A stretch of DNA of 64,000 nucleotides from Faucicola sp902506225 (GTDB lineage: Bacteria; Pseudomonadota; Gammaproteobacteria; Pseudomonadales; Moraxellaceae): contig LR733345.1 in NCBI GenBank assembly GCA_902506225.1, forward strand, positions 2,480,001 to 2,544,000, given 5' to 3'. Below the pieces are notes generated by a model. It ran no database searches, was not told where the DNA came from, and saw nothing but the letters and a program-made list of their open reading frames with translations. Shown piece after piece: positions 1 through 8,900 of the stretch (within the stretch, counting starts at the first letter, position 1; every line of letters starts with the position of its first letter). A program made the translations under genes and the position numbers.

Positions 1-624
1 ACGCTCAAATTCTGGCACTGACTCAAAAAACTCTTCGTATTGCGCGTCAGTACAAAATCCCATCACTCGCTCAACCCCAGCACGGTTGTACCAACTGCGG
101 TCAAATAACACAATCTCCCCCGCGGCTGGCAGGTGCGCGACATAGCGCTGAAAATACCATTGGGTTTTTTCACGGTCATTGGGCGCAGGCAGCGCTGCCA
201 CACGGCAGACGCGCGGATTGAGCCGTTGGGTGATACGTTTGATGGCGCCGCCTTTACCCGCTGAGTCGCGACCTTCAAAGATGACAACGATGCGCTCACC
301 GGTTGCCACTACCCAATCTTGCAATTTAATCAATTCTTTTTGCAGACGAATCAATTCATTAAAATAAATATGGCGAGCGATTTTTTGGCTGTCGGTTAAC
401 GGCTGCCCGTTATATCGTAAATCTTGGATGTAGTCGTCCATTTCGGACTCAATCTCTTCATCATAGCTGTCAATTAAGTCTTCATGCATTTGTTGGCGCA
501 GTCTATCATTAGTTTTGAGGGTTTCATCATTTAAAAACTGTGATTGGGGTAAGTCATCAAGCATATCGGTGATATGATTGCTGATAACAAGGTTGCTATT
601 AGCAGTGGGCTGATTATTTGGCAT
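1..624 (-). CDS. ppk2: Polyphosphate kinase 2 (PPK2), 5' part only
   Basis: PPK2 enzymes move phosphate between polyphosphate and nucleotides (NDP or NMP) in the cytoplasm. The first 208 codons are present and the gene runs off the left edge. The visible protein has an acidic, Gln/Asp-rich N-terminus. A Walker A-like loop (EGRDSAGKGG) lies near residues 117-126 and a Walker B-like FDRSWYNRAG near 174-183. Both are typical of the PPK2 P-loop kinase fold. The ATG at 624 is the first in-frame start, since stops lie just upstream. An exopolyphosphatase (ppx) lies 47 kb away in this window, so both making and breaking polyphosphate are represented. The PPK2 class (ADP, GDP or AMP preference) cannot be judged because the C-terminal part is missing. 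Confidence 0.9.
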   Translation of the reverse strand, partial: MPNNQPTANSNLVISNHITDMLDDLPQSQFLNDETLKTNDRLRQQMHEDLIDSYDEEIESEMDDYIQDLRYNGQPLTDSQKIARHIYFNELIRLQKELIKLQDWVVATGERIVVIFEGRDSAGKGGAIKRITQRLNPRVCRVAALPAPNDREKTQWYFQRYVAHLPAAGEIVLFDRSWYNRAGVERVMGFCTDAQYEEFFESVPEFER

Positions 625-843
625 ATTGACGTTCTCTAATGAGCATTAAAATGCTGATAATATGACAAAATTATGAAGGTATGATGATAGAGGATGTTAA
701 AAAAATAGGCTTATCGGAAAAAAACAGCGTTCTGACATAAGTTTGTTGTTTTTGGTTTTATTTTAATTTAATTGTCGTTAAAATTGTACCAATACTTACT
801 TATTTTTAAGATAATTAAATAATTGTTACATTAGGATAACTCT

Positions 844-2733
844 ATGCAATATGCTAAGCCCAAAGTCTATTGGCTGATGCTGATAGGTATAATATTTTCA
901 ATATTAAATACCAGCACTTCTTATGCTGCTCCGATTTGTCCTAGCAGTGATAAAATGTATTATGTCGGGGCAAATGCTCCCTCTGGGTCTACCCGTTTAG
1001 CATTGTCATGGAGGGATGGCAGTACCAGTAGAACTTTTAACTTCACTGATGGTACAGGTACGACGATGACCGTCAGTTTTCCATTATTAGTTGACCCAAA
1101 TTCGAATAGTGGCGGAACGCCTCCCTTTTATGGCAGTATTACTGATGCAACGCAAAATGCCCTAAATTTAGTGCATAATTCACCCGGTGTTAAAGATAAT
1201 CATACAATGACTATTTCAGTGAATCGTGCCGTTACTAAATTAAGTTTTGTCGTTCAAGATTTGGATTCTGTTCGCAGTGGTCTAATCCTACCGCAAGTCC
1301 CCTATCAAGAGCGAGTCGATGTTTCTAGCACTGGCGGACAGTTAACTTATAATACTTATTACCATACAATTAATAATCCGAATAATAATATTGTCACGGC
1401 TATCATAGGTCGAAACTGTACCGTTGATTGTAATATCGATGCGACTTGGGGGGCTAAGTCTGCAAACAGTAGCTTCAGTATCACACATAGTAATCAATAT
1501 ACAAATGATAATTCACCTCATGCAGTGGGTTACTCAGACTTTTATTTCTGCGTTACCCCGCCTAAGCTGACAACTAGAAAAGTTCTAACAGGTAACCGTG
1601 TCGAAACAAATGACCAATTTACCATTGCCACTACCACAGGCACAACGTCTGTTAGTAGCTTTACCACCACAGGCACGGGTAGTAGCTTAAGCAGCAACAG
1701 TGTAACCGCCTCAGGGCTGTCCACTACCGCGACCTACACAATCGCTGAAACCATCGCTAATACGGACGGTAAAGGAAATTTAGCCAATTATAACACCAGT
1801 TATGCCTGTACCAATGCTAACTCATCTTCGGCGACCACCATGCCGAGTGGTTCAACCACTAGCTTTAATCTACCGATTTTGACCTATGGAGACGATATTA
1901 CCTGTACCATTACCAACACGCCCAGTGCTTATATTTTCTCTGGCATCATATTTAACGATAACGGTGGCTTAACTTTAACAGAACGTCAACTCACTGGTAC
2001 CAATACTCAATACTTTAATGGTGTGTATGATCCAACCGCAGGTGAAACAGGAATTTCTCAAACAGGACTAAAAGTACAACTAGCAAAGAACTGTAATACC
2101 ACAACTCCTATAGCTATTAAAACGGTTGATGTGAATACAAATGGTACTTATAGCATTACCGCGACCCAAACTGAAATGGCAGGTGCAACCAATGTCTGTC
2201 TGATTGAACAAGAACCAGGTGGTAACTTAACAACATACCCTGTGGATACCACCAACAACCAGCTCAATATAAACTATGTTGCCACGACCTATAACTATCC
2301 CAATCTCAACTTTGGTGAAGTATCACAAAATAATGCGGGATTGGTATTAGTCAAAGAGCAAGCTGTCAATGATTGTAATATCACCAATACCGCTATGTTA
2401 GGCTTGACTTATAACGCTGTCACTCAGTCAGGTATCGATGCGCTTAAGTGCGTGGCATACAAAATCACCGCTTACAACCGTACCAATTTAACCAATGGAT
2501 TAACTGATGTTAAAATCACTGATGCGCTGCCCAAAAAAGGGGTCAATGGCTCTACAGTTAACTCACTATTAGACAATCCTTTAGATACTACGTTAACTAA
2601 CTTCAAAGTTGACACTGCCAATAGTGTGGCAATTGGCGCAAATGGTACAGTAGTTAGTGATGTTCAGTCACTAGCCAGAGGCGCTAGTCGTTCACTGTAT
2701 TTCAACACTAAGTATGATAGTAGTTTGCCTTAA
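844..2733 (+). CDS. Secreted surface protein with SdrD-B-like and DUF11-like C-terminal modules (629 aa)
   Basis: The function is not known. The N-terminus (MQYAKPKVYWLMLIGIIF..TSYAAP) is a Sec signal peptide with likely cleavage at SYA-AP. Residues 30-240 form a beta-rich region with two Cys near residue 200. Residues 240-365 are Ser/Thr-rich and resemble the repeated beta-sandwich units of surface proteins, with a Cys pair ending in DDITCTITNT. Residues 370-470 resemble an SdrD-B or prealbumin-like unit (FSGIIFNDNGG). Residues about 500-629 start with LVLVKEQA and contain C(x~30)C-x2-YKITA. That last module is also the C-terminus of the 667-aa protein at 3892. No LPXTG motif, autotransporter barrel or C-terminal anchor is seen. 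A terminator follows, so the gene is probably monocistronic. The ribosome site is AGGATAAC just before the ATG. It is most likely exported to the surface or held by a partner. Confidence 0.75.
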   Translation: MQYAKPKVYWLMLIGIIFSILNTSTSYAAPICPSSDKMYYVGANAPSGSTRLALSWRDGSTSRTFNFTDGTGTTMTVSFPLLVDPNSNSGGTPPFYGSITDATQNALNLVHNSPGVKDNHTMTISVNRAVTKLSFVVQDLDSVRSGLILPQVPYQERVDVSSTGGQLTYNTYYHTINNPNNNIVTAIIGRNCTVDCNIDATWGAKSANSSFSITHSNQYTNDNSPHAVGYSDFYFCVTPPKLTTRKVLTGNRVETNDQFTIATTTGTTSVSSFTTTGTGSSLSSNSVTASGLSTTATYTIAETIANTDGKGNLANYNTSYACTNANSSSATTMPSGSTTSFNLPILTYGDDITCTITNTPSAYIFSGIIFNDNGGLTLTERQLTGTNTQYFNGVYDPTAGETGISQTGLKVQLAKNCNTTTPIAIKTVDVNTNGTYSITATQTEMAGATNVCLIEQEPGGNLTTYPVDTTNNQLNINYVATTYNYPNLNFGEVSQNNAGLVLVKEQAVNDCNITNTAMLGLTYNAVTQSGIDALKCVAYKITAYNRTNLTNGLTDVKITDALPKKGVNGSTVNSLLDNPLDTTLTNFKVDTANSVAIGANGTVVSDVQSLARGASRSLYFNTKYDSSLP

Positions 2734-2748
2734 GCTTAGTTCATGATT

Positions 2749-2778
2749 AAAAGAGACCACCAAAGCGTGGTCTTTTTT
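2749..2778 (+). terminator. Rho-independent terminator after the 629-aa gene
   Basis: A GACCAC/GTGGTC stem with A-rich and T-rich flanks ends in six T residues, 16 bases past the stop codon. It separates this gene from the operon that begins at 3313. Confidence 0.8.
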
Positions 2779-2942
2779 AGCGCAAATATTTTTTACTGAG
2801 CGTTAGGATAGAAGTATAGTTTAACATTTAACTCACTACTCCCTTTAGTCAAAACTTGTATTTCTCATCCCTAGTTTTTAGCACCTCAGTTTTTATACCT
2901 TTAGCAAAGTTGATGATAAGATGGATGAAACTTGTGGTTATA

Positions 2943-2961
2943 TTGACCGACAAACGGTCAA
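2943..2961. promoter_or_regulatory. Perfect 7-bp inverted repeat, candidate operator
   Basis: TTGACCG-ACAAA-CGGTCAA is a perfect dyad in otherwise AT-rich DNA, about 350 bases upstream of the DUF11 operon start. Its GC-containing arms stand out locally. No T-run follows, so it does not look like a terminator. The regulator is unknown. Confidence 0.35.
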
Positions 2962-3257
2962 AATTTTAATAACAAATAATTATTCATACGCTAAATTATG
3001 GTTTCATAAAATTAAACACAATCATTAGTATGAATAAACCAACACACACAAAACAAATCAACGGCTTATTTTTCTTTCTTAACAATTGTTGTTTTTCTTA
3101 ACCAACTCTCATCTAATGCTAACTCACCCTATTCTTGTTGACGATAGAATCAATACAAACCTTAACGATATAACTTTTTAAAACTTCAAATAAGTAAACT
3201 ATTGACAGAATTTTACAGCTTATCGACTTTTTAGGACGTTTGACGAATTTCAATTAT

Positions 3258-3284
3258 TTGTCGCATTACTCACTAAGATATAAT
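3258..3284 (+). promoter_or_regulatory. Probable promoter of the DUF11 surface operon
   Basis: A perfect -10 TATAAT at 3279-3284 lies 28 bases before the ATG at 3313. The best -35-like hexamer (TTGTCG, 3258-3263) is spaced 15 bases away, shorter than ideal. This suggests a promoter that needs an activator or is moderately weak. Confidence 0.45.
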
Positions 3285-3312
3285 AGATACAAGTTAACAA
3301 AGAGGTATTTAA

Positions 3313-3786
3313 ATGAAACACAATCTATACAATTCAAAATTTTTAAAGACCTTTGCCTTATCAACTGTTCTAGGCTTAAGCCTGTCAAATATTGCCCATG
3401 CCGCAGAGGCATTATCGGTCAATTTACAAGCCAAACAGATCGTTACAGAGAATGGTAAGCAAGTACTAAAAACGGTCAATCGTGCCAAAAGTGGCGATGT
3501 CATCCAATATCAAGCGATTTACCGCAACAACATCCAAAAACCCATGACGGATCTGGCTTTGACCCTTCCTGTGCCAGCGAACATGGTCTATGTCAGCTCA
3601 AGCTCCCCTGCGCCTACACAAGCCAGTCTAGATGGTAAAAAGTTTGAGAATTTACCAATTCTGCGTAAGGTCAATGGCAAAATGGTTGAAGTACCCGCAT
3701 CGCAGTATCGTGCCGTACGCTGGATTGTCAAGACCTTACCTGCTCAGCAGAGTACCACTGTTAGTTTGAATGCAAAAGTTCAATAA
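3313..3786 (+). CDS. Secreted single DUF11-like domain protein (157 aa)
   Basis: The exact function is unknown. The signal peptide (MKHNLYNSKFLKTFALSTVLGLSLS..AHA-AE) is clear, with cleavage near residue 30. The mature part of about 125 residues resembles one DUF11 or conserved-repeat beta-sandwich. It has the GDVIQYQAIYRNN strand near residues 62-74 and an ending with alternating Thr/Val strands. The mature protein has no Cys and no membrane anchor. AGAGG lies 8 bases before the ATG. It is the first gene of a likely operon with the 667-aa and barrel genes and could be a soluble subunit or periplasmic partner. The family call rests on pattern recognition only. Confidence 0.7.
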   Translation: MKHNLYNSKFLKTFALSTVLGLSLSNIAHAAEALSVNLQAKQIVTENGKQVLKTVNRAKSGDVIQYQAIYRNNIQKPMTDLALTLPVPANMVYVSSSSPAPTQASLDGKKFENLPILRKVNGKMVEVPASQYRAVRWIVKTLPAQQSTTVSLNAKVQ

Positions 3787-3827
3787 CTGAGTAATTTTTT
3801 TATTTTTAATGTTTTGCTGTTAGTTAT

Positions 3828-3854
3828 AACGTCTTATTTGAATAAGGCGTTTTC
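3828..3854 (+). promoter_or_regulatory. Hairpin between the 157-aa and 667-aa genes
   Basis: AACG-t-CTTATT-tg-AATAAG-g-CGTT folds into an 11-pair stem with one T-G pair, followed by TTTTCC. It could be a weak terminator or attenuator, or an RNA-processing site that sets different levels for the two genes. Confidence 0.4.
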
Positions 3855-3891
3855 CCTATGTCTTATTTTTTTCCTATTTTCGGAGTTATGA

Positions 3892-5895
3892 ATGAAAAAA
3901 TTTAATTTTAACCCAAATGTCTTAACTGCTGGCGTGGCGTTAGCCTTGGGCTTGGGTATTGCAACAGGTGTATCAGCAAGTACATCATCGGGTTCGGCTT
4001 CCCCATCTGGTGGTGTTCAAATCTCGAATACGGCGACTGCTGAATATTCAGTTGACGGTGTAGCACAGCCTACTGTTACTTCAAATGCTGTCATTGTTAA
4101 CGTGAGTGAAATTGGTAGTTTTACCCTTTACGGTACACAAGGTACTTCATCGACGGATGATAAAAACGAATCACAAGCTGCTGTTCCGGGTGGCACTACT
4201 ACCTTTACCAATAAATTAACCAATACTGGTAATGTGACCGACACTTATACATTAAATCTAACGACCAATAACGATGCTAACATCGCAACGGGTAACCAAG
4301 ATTACACTTATACCAACCCTACTACTATTAACTATGAGATTTTTAATGCTAATGGCACCGCTGCGACAATATTGGCGACGGGTCAAACACAAACAGGTAT
4401 CGTATCTGCGAATTCTGGCACTATTAAGTTATTACCAGGTCAATATGCTAACTTGACTTATAATGTCACGAGCCCTGCTACCGCTACAGGCGGTCAAAGT
4501 GCGGTTGGTACACTGACCGCGACTAGTACTTATGTAACCCAAAAGGCGACTACAGGTACTTCTGCTACCTTGATCAATGAAAACCAAGCGATTATTAAAT
4601 TGCCCGTATTTGCCATTCAAAAAACGGCTGCCTCTACTAGCATTGACTTAAATACTACTTCACCGACAGTTGATTATACTATTACGGTGAAAAACGATGG
4701 TAACGCCACTTATGCAGCAGATGCCGTAGGTGTTTTGATTCAAGATAAACTACCAACTGGATTGACGGTATCAGGCGGTGCTAGTGCCATCACCGTAACT
4801 TCTGATAATAGCACTACGACTAATGGCACTACCCCTACGCTAACAACGTCAGCCGTTGATGGTCGTCAAATTATTGCTATTAATGGCGTTGCCTTAAAAG
4901 TCAATGAAACGATGACGATTACATTCACAGCTGCTATCAATCGTACAACCGTCAATAAAGCGGGCGTCACCAATACTGCTGAAGTATATGATAACTATAA
5001 CGATACAGCAGTAACCCCAGGTGATAACCCAACAGCTGATATTAAAGATAGCTCAGGTACTAGCAACCCAACTGATGCAAAAGTACCGAACGATCCAACG
5101 GGTCCAGGTGCAGGTGGCGATACTAGCACGCCAATTACATTTAGTGATCGTAGTTTGACACTCACAGGTGGTAACAGTGCTGAGTTACCACCAACCAGCA
5201 CATCGACTGGCGTGACTTATACACAAACCATTACCAACACAGGTAACAATCCTGAGACTGGCTTAACCTTTACCATCAGTAACCCAAGCACCACGGATAA
5301 TATTACCCCAAGAAATGTTATCTATACCCCACCAGGGGGTACCGCTGTGACGTTGACGCCAACTAATGGGGTATATACCATTCCTGGTAGTATTGGTTCA
5401 GGTCAGACTGGCACGATTACTTATGACGTTGTGACGACAGGGGCAACCATTGGCACAAGTGAACCCAATACGATTACTCTAATCCCAGCAGCGGTAACAG
5501 GTACAACCAAACCCACTGTAACACCTGTTATCAATACTACCACTGTACGAGGCATGACATTGGTAAAAGAGCAGGCGCTAGATGCTACCTGCGATAAAAC
5601 CCCGGATACGGCTTTTGCCCAAACGCCCGTTACTGCCACACCAGGTCAATGTATTGTCTATAAAATCACCGCAACCAATACGATGACCACTAAACAGTTA
5701 ACCAATGTTGTGATTAGTGATACTGCATCACAATGGAATACCAAAGCGACTTATGTTGCAGGTAGTATCTTTGATAGTGCTAATGGCACTACCGTTGTCC
5801 CAGGTACCACAGCACAGTCTTCAAGCTTGACACTGGCAGCAAATGGTGGGACTGGTTATCTACAATTTGTCGTAAAAATTAACGGCGCCAATTAA
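3892..5895 (+). CDS. DUF11-type multidomain secreted surface protein (667 aa)
   Basis: This is a predicted exported adhesin-like or structural surface protein of unknown role. A signal peptide ends at VSAS near residue 30. Thr/Asn/Gly-rich beta-sandwich repeats follow. The DUF11-like units show the strand patterns NTGNVTDTYTLNL (about residue 113), VDYTITVKNDGNATY (about 260) and VTYTQTITNTGNNPETGL (about 440). The last unit, from about residue 554, starts MTLVKEQA and holds two Cys (C-x~22-C-x2-YKITATN). It matches the end of the 629-aa protein at 844. A GGAG site sits 8 bases before the ATG. No sortase, GPI or autotransporter anchor is visible. Its position just upstream of the barrel gene suggests export or display through that barrel, which is an inference. 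Confidence 0.75.
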   Translation: MKKFNFNPNVLTAGVALALGLGIATGVSASTSSGSASPSGGVQISNTATAEYSVDGVAQPTVTSNAVIVNVSEIGSFTLYGTQGTSSTDDKNESQAAVPGGTTTFTNKLTNTGNVTDTYTLNLTTNNDANIATGNQDYTYTNPTTINYEIFNANGTAATILATGQTQTGIVSANSGTIKLLPGQYANLTYNVTSPATATGGQSAVGTLTATSTYVTQKATTGTSATLINENQAIIKLPVFAIQKTAASTSIDLNTTSPTVDYTITVKNDGNATYAADAVGVLIQDKLPTGLTVSGGASAITVTSDNSTTTNGTTPTLTTSAVDGRQIIAINGVALKVNETMTITFTAAINRTTVNKAGVTNTAEVYDNYNDTAVTPGDNPTADIKDSSGTSNPTDAKVPNDPTGPGAGGDTSTPITFSDRSLTLTGGNSAELPPTSTSTGVTYTQTITNTGNNPETGLTFTISNPSTTDNITPRNVIYTPPGGTAVTLTPTNGVYTIPGSIGSGQTGTITYDVVTTGATIGTSEPNTITLIPAAVTGTTKPTVTPVINTTTVRGMTLVKEQALDATCDKTPDTAFAQTPVTATPGQCIVYKITATNTMTTKQLTNVVISDTASQWNTKATYVAGSIFDSANGTTVVPGTTAQSSSLTLAANGGTGYLQFVVKINGAN

Positions 5896-5929
5896 TTGTT
5901 TTAATCTAAATTTTTAAGTGGTAACAGTT

Positions 5930-5950
5930 AGGTGTGACTTAATCACACCT
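5930..5950 (+). promoter_or_regulatory. Perfect 8-bp hairpin between the 667-aa and barrel genes
   Basis: AGGTGTGA-CTTAA-TCACACCT is a perfect stem 35 bases after the upstream stop and 49 bases before the barrel ATG. No T-run follows, so it is more likely an mRNA stability or processing element, or a protein site, than a terminator. Confidence 0.4.
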
Positions 5951-5998
5951 AACCCACCCAACTTTTATAAATTTATTTTGATAAGTGAGAAAGTATTA

Positions 5999-8900
5999 AT
6001 GACGAATCATCGTCATAATTCGACTAGATATCACAGCTTGGGTAAGCTTGGCTTACTTGCGAGCAGTATCTTGCTTATCCAAATGAATCCTGCGCTGGCA
6101 GCAAACGGTCGTAATATTATCCAAATTGATAATACCGCAGATGCCAACTACGTGGTTGATAGCCATGAAGGCATTGTCAATGCGATGAAATCAAACACGA
6201 CCCGTGTTCAAGCTTTTTCTTTACCCAAATACGATATTACTCTCACTCAGCCACTCACTATCACCATCAAACCTGGTAATGAAGTCCAGTGGCAAAACAC
6301 CCTAGAAAACACAGGGACTTTTGATGCCAATGTTGTGGTCAGCTTTAACACGCCCAACACGCTTTCAAACTTCCAAGTCTATATTGATGCCAATAACAAT
6401 GGCATTATTGATAGCAATGAAACCGAGCTACAGCCTACTATTAGTATTCAAGCAGGTGAGCAAATTCATCTGATTGTCAAAGCATTGACCAGCACCGAGC
6501 TTAAAGATGGCGACACAGTCGATGTACCCATCACCGCGGTAGTGCAAGAAGATAACACAGTACAAGCTAGCGCAACGGATAGCTTAGTGGCTATCGTGCC
6601 AAGCATTGTATATAAAGACCCAACTTACCAAAACAACCTGAGTCAAACCTCTGCTGGACAGCCTGTTTATATTGAAGTCGGTCTTGCCTACTGTAATGCC
6701 GATCCAACACAGGTTGACAATGTATGGCTCAATGTTACTTCTAGCAAAACAGGCGATACCATTCGCCTCAAAGCCGTTGAAACAGGGGTCAATACGGGCA
6801 AATACCGTATCTCAGCCCCTACCGAGCTCAATGCCAATGCCATTGCCGATGCCGTCATTCAGACATTAGATGGTGATACGTTAACCGCCGAAGCCGATAA
6901 GTGCGAAGGTGCTGATGGTAGCAACACTGGGGTGATTTCAGACAAAATCTTAACATCAATCAATGTTAATAACACTCAAACCGCGTTAAGCATTAGCAAA
7001 GAAGCGAATGTCAAATCTGCTGAAATTGGTGATTTTGTCGACTATACTATTAAAGTCACAAACGTGGGTAAAACCGATGCGGCAGACGTGGTAGTCAAGG
7101 ACGATTTACCCTTAGGTTTTACCTATGTCAAAAACTCGGTCAGAGTGGATGGTCAGAAATACACGCAAGATTTTGCCCAATCTGGCAAGTACATGACTTT
7201 GGGTTTAAATGACCTAAAAGTCAATGAAACCAAAAAAGTCACTTATCGTGTTGTTTTAGGGGCTAATGCTGCTTCAGGTACAGGCACCAACATCGCATTT
7301 GCAGAAGGTAAAAACTCATTAACTGGCAGTGTCGTTCAATCGCCCTTAGCTGAAGCGCATGTTGACGTAACAGCAGGCGTATTAAACACCGATGGTATCA
7401 TTATCGGTAAAGTCTATGCCGACTTTAACCGAGATGGCATTCAACAAAAAGCGCAAAATGAACTGGGTGTTGCAGGTGTTCGTTTATACCTTGAAGATGG
7501 TACCTTTGTGGTCACAGATAGCGAAGGTAAATACAGCGTGTATGGCATGAAAGCCAAAACCCACGTTATCAAACTTGACCGTACCACCCTACCGCGCGGT
7601 GTTGAACTGGTTGAGCAAAGCAACCGCAATGCAGGCGATCCAGGGAGCCGTTTTGTTGACTTAAAATTTGGTGAATTGCATCGTGCAGATTTTGCGATAA
7701 CCGATGGGATCGACAGCAATGATAACCAAGGTCATGCTGCATTAATTAGCGATTTGCAAAAACGCGCCAAACAAATTGCGATTAAAAACGATGCGTTAGA
7801 GCAAGCCATCAAAAAAGACTTGGCTTTAGAGCCTGCTTACACGATTGATAACAACACCAATATTGAAGCCTCTGGCTGTAAAAACCCCAATATCGCTGAT
7901 GGTCAGATCAACTGTGAATCCGTGATTACTGACAAGACAGCGCCCATCAAAAAAACCGGGCAGCTAGAAGTTCATCCGATTGCCCCTGTCAAAGCCCCTG
8001 ATATTGAAAAAGCCTTATCGACAGCCGATGACAAGCGTATTGAAGGCGTAACAGCCGATGCAGATTTTTTAAATTTGACCCATAACCAACGTGTCGATAG
8101 TACAAAAATCCGCGTTCAAATTAAAGCACCCAAAGGCGCGAGCACGCAATTATTGGTTAACAATCACCCTGTTGATGCAAGCTTGATGGGTAAAGAAGTC
8201 GCTTGGGATAAAGAAGGCATCTCAGGTTTTGACTATTATGCAGTGCCTCTTGAACACGGCAACAATACTTTAACTATCCGTGCAACAGATAGTACAGGCA
8301 AAGTCGTTTCTAGCAAATCTATTAACCTATATGCGCCTAATCAAATCGCAGATATTACCACGCGTATACACTCACAAGCCATTGAAGCTGACGGCGTTAG
8401 TGAATATCAAATTGCAATACGTTTGCTTGATACCGATCATGGTCAATATGCAGGCTCTGCGACTATCACCTTAGATAGTGACATTGGTACGATTGTTTCT
8501 AATGATATGGATAAAGACCAAGCGGGTGTGCAAGCGCTAGTGAATGGTGGTGAAGCACTGATCGCTGTACGTGCACCAAGCAATCCTGGTAAAGGTAATT
8601 TGGTAGTTAAAGCAGGTAATTTACAAAAAATTATCCCTATCCAATTCGTGCCACAACTACGCCCCATGATCGCAGCAGGTATTGTTGAAGGGGCGATTTC
8701 CTTTAACAACCTTGGCTCAACTATTGAATCCGTTAGCAACAATGACGGTTTTGAACAAGAATTACGCAGTCTATCAGGCAAAGATAGCGATAACACCAGC
8801 ACACAGGGTCGTGCGGCATTTTTCTTAAAAGGTAAAGTGCGCGGCAATATGCTGTTGACTATGGCGTATGATTCCGATAAAGACAAAAAAGATCGTCTAT

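Larger units (their letters stand above)
2779..3312 (+). other. Long AT-rich non-coding stretch before the DUF11 operon
   Basis: No convincing gene is seen. The stretch contains a perfect inverted repeat TTGACCG-N5-CGGTCAA at 2943-2961, a consensus-like TTGACA at 3202-3207 without a good partner -10, and a TATAAT at 3279-3284 just before the 157-aa gene. It is a candidate regulatory region for the surface-protein operon. Confidence 0.5.

Noticed and set aside
5918..5998. GTG start extending the barrel protein by 27 residues
   Set aside because: The ATG at 5999 directly precedes a clean signal peptide, and the extra residues would overlap the intergenic hairpin.
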